Position numbers and translations under genes: made by a program | NCBI GenBank assembly: GCA_027858895.1 | Contig: JAQIBX010000084.1 | Coordinates: 1-32,952 of the forward strand | Direction of reading: 5' to 3' | Source: Desulfuromusa sp. | GTDB lineage: Bacteria; Desulfobacterota; Desulfuromonadia; Desulfuromonadales; Geopsychrobacteraceae | DNA: 32,952 nt | Notes under the pieces: model-generated | What the model was told of the DNA's origin: nothing | Databases searched by the model: none | What the model saw: only the letters and a program-made list of their open reading frames with translations | Part shown: one piece after another, positions 6,880-15,935 of the stretch | Numbering within the stretch: position 1 is the stretch's first letter | How the letters are laid out: every line of letters starts with the position of its first letter

Positions 6880-8226
6880 CTATGATGCAGCTGGTTTCGG
6901 TTTATCTGCAGTTTCCTCATTTGTATCTTGATCCTTGATCAGCTTGTTCTTAATACGACGAGTGACCAGCCAAATCGTGGTCAGAACCACAGGAATAGAG
7001 CCGGCGAGCAGAACGTTTTTATCCAACCCCCACTGCTGGAGTGGAAGGCCGTTGAACAGGTAACTGAGCAGTCCAATTGCATAATAACTGATTGCAGCTA
7101 TGGAAAGCCCTTCCACGGTTTCCTGCAGGCGGAACTGTAACTTGCTGCGTTGGTTCATTGCTGAGAGCTGGGAGCGATTCTGTTCTTGCAGGTTCAGGTT
7201 GACTCTTGTTCTCATTAAGTCACTAGCTCGCTCAATTCGTTTGGACAGATCTTCCATCCATTTTTGTATTGATTCACTGGTTCTTAAGGCTGGATTTAGC
7301 CTTCGATTGATAAACTCCCCAATTGAAAGATGCTCCTCAATCTTCTCTTCATTGATCCGCTCCAGTCGATCTTTAACCAACTGATGATAGGCCCGTGTTG
7401 CAGAAAAGCGATGCGTAGTCTCAGCTCGATAGGTTTCCAGCTGGGCTTCAATCGTGGTTAGTTTTCCCAGTAGTTGGCGCTCACTGCTGGCCGTATCGAG
7501 ATCTGCAACAGCTGTTAGAATTTCAGCCAACAGGTTATCCATATTGAGCAATTGCGGGGCAATCCGCTTGGCAATCGGCAGGGAAAGCAGGGACAGTAGC
7601 CGGTAGGTTTCCAGATCCATCAATCGCCGGGATAACCGCCCAGTTTGTAACTCGCTCATTCCTAGATTGTTGATAATGAATCGACCGTAACCATCCCCAT
7701 GCAATTTAAAAGCGGTGTAAATATTTGCTTTTCCAGCATAAGTGCTACCTCGCATCACCGAATGCCCCTCAAAGCTCCGAACTAGAGAGTGAGTATCATA
7801 ATCAAGTTGTTGGTCATCAATGATGATGTGAAATGCAGCTATGATCTGCCCGGGAAGCTCTCTCATCCAGTCAGACGGTAATAAGTCAACTGCTGTGTGC
7901 TGAAACGGCTCACCTATAGATGGTGCGGGTTGCAGGATTGTCAAAGAATAAAATTCAACATGCCGCTCCCAGTTAATGATGAAATCGCCAAAATTTTGGT
8001 GGTAGGTTACGGCGTCGTTCTGTGGGGGATTGATTCCATAACGCTTACAGAGTTCACAGAGGAGATCGTAAGATTTCTTAAGATCTTCCGGACTGGTACA
8101 ACATGCCGCTAAATGGGTGATCTGTTGCGGCGATTCCAGTGAGTGAAAAGGTCGTATATGCAGCTCGTTGTAGAGAGTGTCGCGTAACGGGTGGAGCCGA
8201 TATTCTATGCGGCTGCATTTGGCCAT
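6880..8226 (-). CDS. DUF3422 family membrane-anchored protein
   Basis: A 448-residue protein. The start, LHPLRDTLYNELHIRPFHSL, is the hallmark of DUF3422 (COG4949), whose members begin 'LR..L.NELHARPF'. A long alpha-helical middle, with a predicted coiled coil around TRVNLNLQEQNRSQLSAMNQ, precedes two C-terminal membrane segments (SIAAISYYAIGLLSYLF and LLAGSIPVVLTTIWLV). The C-terminus is a charged tail (KNKLIKDQDTNEETADKPKP). The function of the family is unknown. ATG 8226 has an AAGGAAG ribosome site; an in-frame TTG at 8304 overlaps the guaC stop but has no well-placed site and would add 26 residues. It follows guaC by 74 bases, so they are probably co-transcribed. Confidence 0.85.
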   Translation of the reverse strand: MAKCSRIEYRLHPLRDTLYNELHIRPFHSLESPQQITHLAACCTSPEDLKKSYDLLCELCKRYGINPPQNDAVTYHQNFGDFIINWERHVEFYSLTILQPAPSIGEPFQHTAVDLLPSDWMRELPGQIIAAFHIIIDDQQLDYDTHSLVRSFEGHSVMRGSTYAGKANIYTAFKLHGDGYGRFIINNLGMSELQTGRLSRRLMDLETYRLLSLLSLPIAKRIAPQLLNMDNLLAEILTAVADLDTASSERQLLGKLTTIEAQLETYRAETTHRFSATRAYHQLVKDRLERINEEKIEEHLSIGEFINRRLNPALRTSESIQKWMEDLSKRIERASDLMRTRVNLNLQEQNRSQLSAMNQRSKLQFRLQETVEGLSIAAISYYAIGLLSYLFNGLPLQQWGLDKNVLLAGSIPVVLTTIWLVTRRIKNKLIKDQDTNEETADKPKPAAS

Positions 8227-8300
8227 ATTCGCTTCCTTGCTTTCAATGTTCAGATACGGGGCTGGTTGGTGTTTTTTCTTTCGTAGTCGTGAAAAAACTT

Positions 8301-9338
8301 TCAAGAAAAGGTTCTATTCTCCTGTTCTTGGACACGAATGAAGGTTGTACGCTTGGTCAGTTCTTTAAGTGCGGCAGCGCCAACATAAGTACAGCTGGAA
8401 CGGACACCGCCGAGGATATCTTTAACCGTAGCTGCGACTGCTCCTCGATAAGGAACCTCCACTGTTTTCCCTTCTGAGGCACGATACTCGGCCACGCCAC
8501 CAGCATGCTGCTCCATTGCTGTTTCTGAACTCATGCCATAAAATTGTTTAAACTGCTGACCGTCCCGTTCAATTAACTGACCACCACTTTCATCATGGCC
8601 GGCGAACATGCCACCGAGCATGACAAAATCTGCACCACCACCAAACGCTTTGGCAACATCCCCTGCACTGGTACAGCCACCATCTGAGATGATGCGGCCG
8701 CCCAGCCCGTGAGCTGCATCGGCACATTCAATCACGGCTGAAAGTTGCGGGTATCCAACCCCGGTTTTAATCCGAGTGGTGCAGACTGACCCTGGCCCGA
8801 TACCAACTTTAACAATGTCAGCCCCGGAGAGAAGCAATTCTTCAACCATTTCTCCGGTGACCACGTTACCGGCTACAATTGTTTTGTCCGGGAAACTGTC
8901 ACGGCATAGCTTGACAAACTCAACAAACGACTCGGCATAGCCATTGGCGACATCAATGCAGAGAAACTCAAGTTGCGGGTGCTGTGAAAGAATCTTTTTT
9001 AGATGGTTGAAGTCGGCTTTAGCGGTGCCGGTGCTGACCATAATTCGTTGATAAATGGTATCGTCTTGGTGGATAAGAAAATTCTTCCACTCTTGCAGGC
9101 TGTAGTGTTTATGAATTGCAGTCAGTAGGCCGAAATCGGCAAGAACTTTCGCTAGCTCAAAAGTTCCAACCGTGTCCATATTGGCCGCAATGACCGGTGT
9201 CCCTGTCCATTTTCGTTGGCTATGAAGAAAAGTGAAATTCTGCGCTAAGTTGACCTGGGAGCGACTATTCAGGGTTGATCGTTTGGGGCGAATGAGGACA
9301 TCTTTAAAGCCGAGTTTTAGATCAGATTCAATACGCAT
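8301..9338 (-). CDS. guaC: GMP reductase
   Basis: A 345-residue protein of the IMPDH/GMPR family that reduces GMP to IMP with NADPH and releases ammonia, part of purine salvage. E. coli GuaC (347 residues) matches throughout: the start [34 protein letters not shown], the catalytic-Cys loop [18 protein letters not shown], the phosphate-binding [32 protein letters not shown], and the flap segment [16 protein letters not shown]. No CBS domains are present, which fits GMP reductase rather than IMP dehydrogenase. ATG 9338 has AAGGA upstream. The gene is divergent from dnaE. Confidence 0.96.
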   Translation of the reverse strand: MRIESDLKLGFKDVLIRPKRSTLNSRSQVNLAQNFTFLHSQRKWTGTPVIAANMDTVGTFELAKVLADFGLLTAIHKHYSLQEWKNFLIHQDDTIYQRIMVSTGTAKADFNHLKKILSQHPQLEFLCIDVANGYAESFVEFVKLCRDSFPDKTIVAGNVVTGEMVEELLLSGADIVKVGIGPGSVCTTRIKTGVGYPQLSAVIECADAAHGLGGRIISDGGCTSAGDVAKAFGGGADFVMLGGMFAGHDESGGQLIERDGQQFKQFYGMSSETAMEQHAGGVAEYRASEGKTVEVPYRGAVAATVKDILGGVRSSCTYVGAAALKELTKRTTFIRVQEQENRTFS

Positions 9339-9362
9339 CAGGTTTCCTTATTTATTTTGACT

Positions 9363-9389
9363 ATTGAGTGGTCAGATTGATCATTGAGT
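9363..9389. promoter_or_regulatory. Direct heptamer repeats upstream of guaC
   Basis: ATTGAGT occurs at 9363-9369 and again at 9383-9389, 20 bases apart (about two helical turns), 25-51 bases upstream of the guaC start. They flank TGGTCAGATTGATCA. This could be an operator for guaC, but short AT-rich matches may be chance. Confidence 0.2.
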
Positions 9390-9458
9390 AGCTAAAGTAT
9401 TCTGCGAAAATAGCGCAAATTGAGTTTCAGGGAAAGGGTAGATTCAGCTTGAAGATTA

Positions 9459-9488
9459 TTGACCATCGAACTCCGGCGGTGCTAAGAT
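9459..9488 (+). promoter_or_regulatory. Candidate sigma70 promoter of dnaE
   Basis: TTGACC (9459-9464) and TAAGAT (9483-9488) are separated by 18 bases. Transcription would begin near 9495, giving a leader of about 105 bases. It is the clearest promoter-like match in the 264-base guaC-dnaE intergenic region, which otherwise holds nothing I recognise. Confidence 0.5.
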
Positions 9489-9602
9489 TTCGCAACTGAT
9501 TATCGTCCAGATCTTTGTGCCTGGAAGGTAGTTTCATGGTCGCAAATTCAGTTTGTATCAGTTTTCCCAGTTAATATTCCCCTTTCGGAAAATATATCAC
9601 TT

Positions 9603-12600
9603 ATGGAACACTCCAATTTTGTTCATCTTCATTTGCACAGCCAATACAGCCTGCTTGACGGGGCGATCAAGCTTGATGAATTGGTGTCCAGGGCCAAAGA
9701 ATTTAAAATGCCGGCTATCGCGGTGACCGATCATGGCAACATGTTTGGTGCTGTTGAGTTTTACAGTAAAGCGATGAGCGCTGGAATTAAGCCAATTATT
9801 GGCTGTGAGGTTTACGTTGCTCCGGGATCCCGATTCACTAAAGGGAATGCGCGTGGTTCATCGGAGGCTTCCTATCATCTGGTTTTGCTCTGTATGAACC
9901 GGATTGGGTATAAAAATATCTGCCATCTGGTTTCTGCTGCTTATCGTGAGGGATTTTATTACAAACCTCGGATCGATTGGGACCTGTTGGCTCAGCATAA
10001 TGAAGGCTTAATCGCTCTTTCAGCTTGCCTGGGTGGGGAGCTGCCGACGTTGATTAATCTCAACCACCCCGAGGAGGCTCTGGCACGTGCTGGTCAGATG
10101 GCACAAATCTTTGATGACCAGCGCTTTTATCTTGAATTACAGGAAAATTTTTTACCGGAACAGGCTAAGGCAAATGCTGGTTTGATGTCGATTGCCAAAG
10201 AGTTAGATTTGCCTCTGGTTGCGACCAACGATTGTCACTATCTATCCCGTGAAGATTCTTTCGCCCATGAAATTCTGCTCTGCATCCAGACTGGGAAAAC
10301 GATGGATGACCCGAAACGCATGCGGTTTCCCAATGACGAATTCTATGTCAAATCGTCGCAGGAGATGACCCGGCTGTTCCCGGAGCAACCGGAGGCCATT
10401 GCCAACACGATTCAGATTGCAGAACGCTGCAACCTCGATCTCGATTTTGATACTTACCATTTCCCGCAATATGAAAAACCCCCGGGCAAGTCTCTTGATG
10501 ATATCCTCGAAGAGCAAAGTCAGATCGGATTAGAAGAACGTCTCAATGATATTCGCAAGCTGCGTGATTTGGGTGAGGAAGATGTTCAACGATATCAGGA
10601 TCGGTTGACTGAAGAATTAACATGTATTAAGGAAATGGGCTTTCCCGGATACTTTTTGATTGTTGCTGATTTCATCAACTGGGGGAAGGAACAACATATT
10701 CCAGTTGGTCCAGGACGTGGGTCGGCGGCGGGGAGTCTGGTTGCTTATGCAATTCGAATTACCGATATTGATCCAATCCCGTACAATCTTTTGTTTGAAC
10801 GGTTTTTAAATCCGGAACGGATATCAATGCCTGATATCGATGTCGATTTCTGTATCTATGGACGTGAACGGGTTATTGAGTATGTTCGGCAGAAATATGG
10901 GTCGGAAAATGTCGCCCAGATCATTACGTTTGGTACGATGCAGGCCAAAGGTGCGCTGCGTGATGTGGGTCGGGCATTGAATATCCCTTATGGTGAAGTC
11001 GATAAAATCGCCAAACTTGTACCAACTGTGCTGGGTATTACCTTAAAGCAGGCGGTTGACCAGGAGCCACAATTAAAGGCTCTGGTTGAAAAAGACCCTA
11101 AGATCAAAGAGCTGGTGAAAATTTCACTGGCCCTTGAGGGTTTGACTCGCCATGCATCTACCCACGCTGCCGGGGTTGTGGTGACTCCAAGACCGCTTAC
11201 TGAATATCTTCCTTTGTATGTTGATCCCAAATCCGGGGGGCAAGTCACTCAGTACCCGATGAGCTACGTAGAAAAGATTGGACTGGTTAAGTTTGATTTT
11301 CTTGGCTTAAAAACCCTGACCGTGATCGAAAATGCTGTTCGCCTGATTCGTGAAGGTAAGGATCCCGATTTTAACCTGCGATTAATTCCCGATGATGACA
11401 AGAAAACCTTCGACCTGCTTAGCCGTGGTGAAACAACCGGAGTGTTTCAACTTGAATCGAGCGGAATGAAAGAATACCTGGTTAAGCTAAAGCCCAACTG
11501 TTTTGAAGACTTGATCGCGATGGTCGCTCTATATCGCCCTGGACCGTTGGGCTCAGGGATGGTTGATTCGTTCATCAAAAGAAAGCATGGAACCGAGCAG
11601 TTCAAATATGATTTCCCTCAGCTTGAAACGCTCCTTAAAGACACTTATGGAGTTATTGTTTATCAGGAGCAGGTCATGCTGATAGCCCAGACTCTGGCCA
11701 ATTATAGTCTGGGCGCTGCTGATTTGTTACGCAGGGCAATGGGGAAAAAGAAGCCTGAGGAAATGGCCAAGCAGAAAAAGATATTTCTTGCGGGGGCCGC
11801 TGAAAACAAACTGAATATAAAAAAAGCGGAAGCCGTTTTTGACCTGATGGAAAAGTTTGCCGCCTACGGTTTCAATAAGTCCCATTCAGCGGCCTATGCG
11901 CTGATTGCTTATCAAACGGCTTATCTTAAAGCGCATTACCCAGTTGACTTTATGGCTGCGTTATTGACCGAGGATATGGAAAATACCGATAAGGTGATTA
12001 AGAATATCAGCGAAGTGCGCGCTATGGGAGTCGAGGTTCAACCCCCGGATATCAATGCCTCTGCTCGTTCATTTACCGTTGCAGAAGATGTTATGCGTTT
12101 TGGCCTGGGTGCCGTCAAGGGAGTTGGCTCTGCGGCTCTCGATTCGATTCAGCTGGTCCGTAAAGAAAAACAGTTCAATTCATTGCAGGATTTCTGCGAG
12201 CGCGTCGATTTGCGCAAGGTCAATAAAAAGGTCGTTGAAGCACTGATCAAGTGCGGTGCCTTTGATACTCTGGGAGGCAAGCGAGCTCAATTTCTTGCTG
12301 GTCTCGAGGAATCGATGGACATCGGTCAGCGATCGCAGCGCGAGCAAGATTCGGGTCAGGAATCTCTGTTTGGCAGCAAGGAAATTCTATCTGTTGGCGG
12401 TAATGGTTATGGCACTCTTCCAGATATTGAGGAGTGGGACGAAAAAACCTTGCTGAGTTATGAAAAAGAGGCGCTTGGTTTTTATGTTACTGGGCATCCG
12501 CTGGCGCGGTACAGTGATTCAATCAAACGTTTTGCAACCTGTGAAGCGGCCGGGTTGCCAGAACGTACAGATAAAGAGCAGGTGCGAGTATGCGGAATCG

Positions 12601-13073
12601 TATCCGGGATTAAAGAGTTGATCACCAAAAAAGGTGACCGGATGGCGTTTGTCATGCTGGAAGATCTGAGCGGCTCGGTTGAAGTCGTTGTGTTTCCTGA
12701 GGTTTACACTGCAGCAATGGAGTTCTTGAAAGGGGAGGATCCATTATTGGTCAGCGGTGAACTAGATGTTGGGGAAGAGGCCTGTAAGATACTTGCGACA
12801 GAAGTGGCATTGTTGCGTGATGTTAAGGAGACGATGGCCAAGCGGGTTCATATTAGATTGACGACCCCTGGGTTGGATGAGATGCAGATGCGGCAACTTA
12901 AGGGTATTGTGCAGCGCTATCGAGGCAATTGTGAAGTGCAATTGCACATTGTTATACCAAATCGCAGTGAAACGACGATTGCTCTGCCCAAACAATTAAA
13001 AATGTCAGCCACTGATGCAGCTATGGCTGATGCAGAGGCTTTATTTGGTTATAATGTGATGAATTTTGAGTAG
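9603..13073 (+). CDS. dnaE: DNA polymerase III subunit alpha
   Basis: A 1156-residue replicative polymerase of normal DnaE1 length. The N-terminal PHP domain has FVHLHLHSQYSLLDG and AVTDHGNMFGAVEFY. The C-family polymerase core has GRGSAAGSLVAYAI, the catalytic acidic motif PDIDVDF (D411 and D413, equivalent to E. coli D401/D403) and the third Asp in KFDFLGLKTL. The fingers/helix-hairpin-helix region is around GLGAVKGVGSAALDSI. An OB-fold follows (VRVCGIVSGIKELITKKGDRMAFVMLED). The enzyme synthesises both chromosomal strands as part of the holoenzyme. The ribosome site is weak (CGGAAAA, 13 bases before ATG), but the N-terminus fits the family. The accA gene follows after 120 bases with its own promoter candidate. 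Confidence 0.98.
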   Translation: MEHSNFVHLHLHSQYSLLDGAIKLDELVSRAKEFKMPAIAVTDHGNMFGAVEFYSKAMSAGIKPIIGCEVYVAPGSRFTKGNARGSSEASYHLVLLCMNRIGYKNICHLVSAAYREGFYYKPRIDWDLLAQHNEGLIALSACLGGELPTLINLNHPEEALARAGQMAQIFDDQRFYLELQENFLPEQAKANAGLMSIAKELDLPLVATNDCHYLSREDSFAHEILLCIQTGKTMDDPKRMRFPNDEFYVKSSQEMTRLFPEQPEAIANTIQIAERCNLDLDFDTYHFPQYEKPPGKSLDDILEEQSQIGLEERLNDIRKLRDLGEEDVQRYQDRLTEELTCIKEMGFPGYFLIVADFINWGKEQHIPVGPGRGSAAGSLVAYAIRITDIDPIPYNLLFERFLNPERISMPDIDVDFCIYGRERVIEYVRQKYGSENVAQIITFGTMQAKGALRDVGRALNIPYGEVDKIAKLVPTVLGITLKQAVDQEPQLKALVEKDPKIKELVKISLALEGLTRHASTHAAGVVVTPRPLTEYLPLYVDPKSGGQVTQYPMSYVEKIGLVKFDFLGLKTLTVIENAVRLIREGKDPDFNLRLIPDDDKKTFDLLSRGETTGVFQLESSGMKEYLVKLKPNCFEDLIAMVALYRPGPLGSGMVDSFIKRKHGTEQFKYDFPQLETLLKDTYGVIVYQEQVMLIAQTLANYSLGAADLLRRAMGKKKPEEMAKQKKIFLAGAAENKLNIKKAEAVFDLMEKFAAYGFNKSHSAAYALIAYQTAYLKAHYPVDFMAALLTEDMENTDKVIKNISEVRAMGVEVQPPDINASARSFTVAEDVMRFGLGAVKGVGSAALDSIQLVRKEKQFNSLQDFCERVDLRKVNKKVVEALIKCGAFDTLGGKRAQFLAGLEESMDIGQRSQREQDSGQESLFGSKEILSVGGNGYGTLPDIEEWDEKTLLSYEKEALGFYVTGHPLARYSDSIKRFATCEAAGLPERTDKEQVRVCGIVSGIKELITKKGDRMAFVMLEDLSGSVEVVVFPEVYTAAMEFLKGEDPLLVSGELDVGEEACKILATEVALLRDVKETMAKRVHIRLTTPGLDEMQMRQLKGIVQRYRGNCEVQLHIVIPNRSETTIALPKQLKMSATDAAMADAEALFGYNVMNFE

Positions 13074-13095
13074 CAGTCGGTTATGTGGCTTATAC

Positions 13096-13124
13096 TTGAC
13101 CTCTACACTCCGAAGATTTATTAT
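13096..13124 (+). promoter_or_regulatory. Candidate sigma70 promoter of accA
   Basis: TTGACC (13096-13101) and TATTAT (13119-13124) are separated by an optimal 17 bases. The predicted start near 13131 leaves a leader of about 60 bases before accA. Confidence 0.55.
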
Positions 13125-13193
13125 GGGACGCTTTTAAGAATTAATTAGAAATACAAGTTGATCAATGTCCGTTGCCGGGCAGGGAGAAAATAG

Positions 13194-14153
13194 ATGAATC
13201 AATATCTTGATTTTGAACAGCCAATTGCTGATCTTGAAACGAAAATTGGTGAATTACGCGAGTATTCGACTGCTAATGTTGACTTTTCCAGTGAGATAAA
13301 AAAGCTTGAAAAGAAAGCGGATAAGCTGAAAAAAGAGGTCTATTCTAATCTCACCCGTTGGCAAAGAACTCAGTTAGCTCGGCATGCCAAGCGTCCCCAT
13401 AGTCTTGATTATATCGACCGAATTTTTACCGATTGGTCTGAAGTTCATGGTGATAGAAATTATCGTGACGATCCCGCCCTGGTTTGTGGTTTTGCCAGAA
13501 TAGATGGGAAACCCTGTTGTGTTATCGGTCATCAAAAAGGGCGTAACACCAAGGAGAAGGTTCACCGGAATTTCGGCATGCCAAACCCTGAAGGTTATCG
13601 TAAGGCTTTACGCGTCATGCAGATGGCCGATCAGTTTGGTTTGCCGATTTTTACTTTTGTCGACACCCCGGGAGCTTTTCCCGGTATTGGTGCAGAAGAG
13701 CGTGGTCAGGCTGAAGCAATCGCTCGAAATTTACGGGAAATGGCAATGTTGCGTGTTCCGGTGATTGTCACAATTACCGGTGAAGGTGGGTCTGGTGGTG
13801 CATTAGCTATTGCCGTTGGAAACCGGGTGCTGATGATGCAGTATTCGGTTTATGCGGTTATTTCACCGGAAGGTTGTGCGGCTATTCTTTGGAGTGATGG
13901 AACCAAAGGGCCACAGGCGGCGGAGGCATTGAAGCTGTCAGCACAGGACGTCGATAGTCTGGGTACTGTCATTGATGAAGTCATCCCTGAACCGCTCGGA
14001 GGAGTTCATCAGGATCATGATCTGGCTGCGACAATTCTTAAAGAGCATTTGTTGAAGCATCTTTCTGAATTGGAAGAGTATTCTCCTGAAGGCTTAATCG
14101 AGCAACGCTATCAGCGCTTCAGACAAATAGCAGTGTTTGAAGAACCAAAATAA
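13194..14153 (+). CDS. accA: Acetyl-CoA carboxylase carboxyltransferase subunit alpha
   Basis: A 319-residue protein matching AccA in length and sequence: the N-terminal coiled region ([18 protein letters not shown]), [44 protein letters not shown], the crotonase-like core [23 protein letters not shown], and [20 protein letters not shown] with [10 protein letters not shown]. With AccD it transfers the carboxyl group from biotin to acetyl-CoA, the first committed step of fatty-acid synthesis. GGGAG lies eight bases before ATG. accD is not in this window. The RlpA gene starts eight bases after the stop. Confidence 0.98.
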   Translation: MNQYLDFEQPIADLETKIGELREYSTANVDFSSEIKKLEKKADKLKKEVYSNLTRWQRTQLARHAKRPHSLDYIDRIFTDWSEVHGDRNYRDDPALVCGFARIDGKPCCVIGHQKGRNTKEKVHRNFGMPNPEGYRKALRVMQMADQFGLPIFTFVDTPGAFPGIGAEERGQAEAIARNLREMAMLRVPVIVTITGEGGSGGALAIAVGNRVLMMQYSVYAVISPEGCAAILWSDGTKGPQAAEALKLSAQDVDSLGTVIDEVIPEPLGGVHQDHDLAATILKEHLLKHLSELEEYSPEGLIEQRYQRFRQIAVFEEPK

Positions 14154-14160
14154 TTGCTCC

Positions 14161-14925
14161 ATGATTTTGTTTTGTAGAACCTTTCGCTCATTGATTTACC
14201 TGGCTTTTATTTTAATTCTTTCAAGTTGTGGTGGTCACACCACCAGGGTGATTGATACGCCGGAAACCCGTGAGTTGAAAGGGTGGCAAAAGCCATATGA
14301 GGTTGATGGCCAACGCTATCTTCCCCTGCGAGATCATCAGGGTTTTCAGCAGCGTGGTGTTGCTAGCTGGTATGGAAGAAAATTTCATGGCCGTAAAACC
14401 AGCAATGGTGAGGTTTATGATATGTACGGAATGAGTGCAGCGCATAAAACCCTGCCAGTGGGGGTTTTTGTCAAGGTGACCCATTTAGGAAATAATCGAC
14501 ACGTTATTGTGCGAATCAATGATCGGGGGCCTTTTGTCGCCGGGCGTATTGTCGACCTGTCATATGGTGCTGCTAAACAGTTAGGAATTGTCGACTCCGG
14601 TACCGCACAGGTTAACCTTCAAGCTCTTGGGTATCAGCTAACTGATCAGAGCGGGCGGGCCACTTCCAGCACGCCGAGAAATTATGATTCCATCAGCTTT
14701 GCCGTGCAAATAGGGGCTTTTTCGAACTCTGATAGCGCATACCGTTTGGCAGCAAAAATGCGTAGTGATTATGGTAAGGCCGCAGTGTCAACGGCAACAG
14801 TTAGAGGCCAGCAAATATACCGGGTACGGGTCGGTCATTTTAACTCTCTGGAACAAGCAGAAACAGCAGCGCATAATTTTATTTCAGGGGGTTTTTCTGG
14901 AAGTTATGTTGTGGCATTTGATTGA
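14161..14925 (+). CDS. rlpA: RlpA-family septal lytic transglycosylase lipoprotein with SPOR domain
   Basis: A 254-residue lipoprotein. The signal ends in the lipobox LSSC. A double-psi beta-barrel domain (GVASWYGRKFHGRKTSNGEVYDM through RINDRGPFVAGRIVDLSYGAAKQLGI) carries the conserved His and Asp residues of RlpA. A linker leads to a C-terminal SPOR domain (FAVQIGAFSNSDSAYRLAAKM...YRVRVGHFNSLEQAE), which binds denuded peptidoglycan at the division site. RlpA cleaves glycan strands lacking stem peptides. I chose ATG 14161 because the lipoprotein signal then has the usual length. No clear Shine-Dalgarno is visible, and a TTG at 14137 inside the end of accA would add eight residues; translational coupling to accA is possible. 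Confidence 0.9.
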   Translation: MILFCRTFRSLIYLAFILILSSCGGHTTRVIDTPETRELKGWQKPYEVDGQRYLPLRDHQGFQQRGVASWYGRKFHGRKTSNGEVYDMYGMSAAHKTLPVGVFVKVTHLGNNRHVIVRINDRGPFVAGRIVDLSYGAAKQLGIVDSGTAQVNLQALGYQLTDQSGRATSSTPRNYDSISFAVQIGAFSNSDSAYRLAAKMRSDYGKAAVSTATVRGQQIYRVRVGHFNSLEQAETAAHNFISGGFSGSYVVAFD

Positions 14926-15021
14926 TTCGCGACTCTTATTGTCGATTTCTGTGGTTCTTAGCAATCAACAATTTAATGTGTTGATAAAAGAAAATTAAAA
15001 TAAATGATCTAATGGGTTGAT

Positions 15022-15134
15022 TTGACATTTTATCCATGCTAACTTCCTTCGCATCAGATCCAGTTTGTGTAGATTATTTTACTGTTAAGTCAGATAAGAA
15101 CCGCACAGACCAATAGGGCTGGGTGGTTTTTTTT
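15022..15134 (+). promoter_or_regulatory. Structured leader of the cold-shock gene with terminator-like hairpin
   Basis: The 272-base gap before the csp gene has a consensus -35 TTGACA at 15022-15027, without a convincing -10 at normal spacing. At 15099-15104 AACCGC can pair with GTGGTT (15123-15128), directly followed by eight T (15127-15134), which is terminator-like. CAGACCA (15106-15112), inside its loop, is the exact reverse complement of TGGTCTG (15148-15154) further down, so alternative folds are possible. Long folded leaders are known in cspA-type mRNAs, where they act in temperature-dependent expression; the mechanism here is inferred. Confidence 0.4.
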
Positions 15135-15197
15135 GATTTGCAGGCACTGGTCTGCATCACGTAACTCCCGCAGGGGACCAAGTAAGGAGAAAGTAAA

Positions 15198-15398
15198 ATG
15201 GCAGAAGGAACAGTTAAATGGTTTAATGATTCTAAGGGGTTTGGTTTTATCGAGCAGGATAACGGCCCAGACGTTTTCGCACACTTTTCAGCAATTACTG
15301 GAGAAGGTTTCAAGTCTTTGTCTGAAGGCTCACGCGTCAGCTTTGATGTTGTTGATGGTCAAAAAGGACCTCAAGCAGCCAACATTGTCCGGGTTTAA
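15198..15398 (+). CDS. Cold-shock protein (CspA family)
   Basis: A 66-residue single cold-shock domain of standard length. It starts [18 protein letters not shown], with the RNA-binding motifs RNP1 (KGFGFIEQ) and RNP2 (VFAHFSAI). It binds single-stranded RNA and DNA and melts mRNA structure in the cytoplasm. AAGGAG sits about 10 bases before ATG. The gene is monocistronic, bounded by the long leader and by a strong terminator 23 bases after its stop. Which of the CspA paralogues it is cannot be told. Confidence 0.96.
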   Translation: MAEGTVKWFNDSKGFGFIEQDNGPDVFAHFSAITGEGFKSLSEGSRVSFDVVDGQKGPQAANIVRV

Positions 15399-15421
15399 AA
15401 TAGTATCACTATTTTAATTTT

Positions 15422-15455
15422 AAAGGCTCCATGGGAAACCATGGGGCCTTTTTTT
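15422..15455 (+). terminator. Strong intrinsic terminator after the cold-shock gene
   Basis: A 13-bp stem (15422-15434 with 15439-15451, one G-U pair) closes a GAAA tetraloop and is followed by a T-run through 15455. Confidence 0.95.
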
Positions 15456-15564
15456 GTTTCAGAAAGAGATTCAACAGCGCTATAATCAAATATGTTCTGG
15501 TCAGGACTGTTCTGGTATTTTAATCAGGCGAATAAGTCTATTAAAGCATGGAAAGGATCAAATT

Positions 15565-15786
15565 ATGCCATATGTTGAGCTCAATCTAACCAAAGGTGCG
15601 ACAAAAGTGCAAAAGGCGCAGCTAGTTGAGGGGATTACCGATTTGTTGGTTAATATTCTCGACAAAAACCCATCCTCAACCCAAGTTGTCATCAAGGAGA
15701 TCGAGCCCGACAGTTGGGGGATTTCTGGTCGTTCAGTTAAAGCACTGCGTAAAGAAGGTAAAACAGCAAATATTTCCAAAAACTAA
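15565..15786 (+). CDS. 4-oxalocrotonate tautomerase-like protein
   Basis: A 73-residue protein starting Met-Pro; after Met removal Pro1 would be the catalytic base of the tautomerase superfamily. The body (YVELNLTKGATKVQKAQLVEGITDLLVNIL, then VVIKEIEPDSWGISGRS) fits the beta-alpha-beta 4-OT fold, and 'SWGISG' corresponds to the usual 'NWGIGG'. Small tautomerases of this kind convert enol and keto acids; the substrate cannot be inferred. AAGGA is placed well before ATG 15565. The gene stands alone between two terminators. Confidence 0.88.
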   Translation: MPYVELNLTKGATKVQKAQLVEGITDLLVNILDKNPSSTQVVIKEIEPDSWGISGRSVKALRKEGKTANISKN

Positions 15787-15879
15787 TATACGCATTTAAG
15801 TGCCGTTAAGCAGTCAAGAATCCAATAATGACTATGACCCTTGAGTCCTTTTGGGCACTAGCCTGACAGGGATATTGTG

Positions 15880-15911
15880 AAGGAGCCTTTTTTTGCTGGC
15901 TCCTTTTTTTT
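15880..15911 (+). terminator. Intrinsic terminator after the tautomerase gene
   Basis: AAGGAGCC (15880-15887) pairs with GGCTCCTT (15898-15905), and the T-run continues to 15911. The loop is itself T-rich. Confidence 0.92.
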
Positions 15912-15935
15912 GTTTTTCTTTATGGATAAAGCTAT

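Noticed and set aside
8139-8477. A 112-codon plus-strand frame across the guaC/DUF3422 junction
   Set aside because: Antisense to two conserved genes, Cys-rich by chance, no supporting motif.
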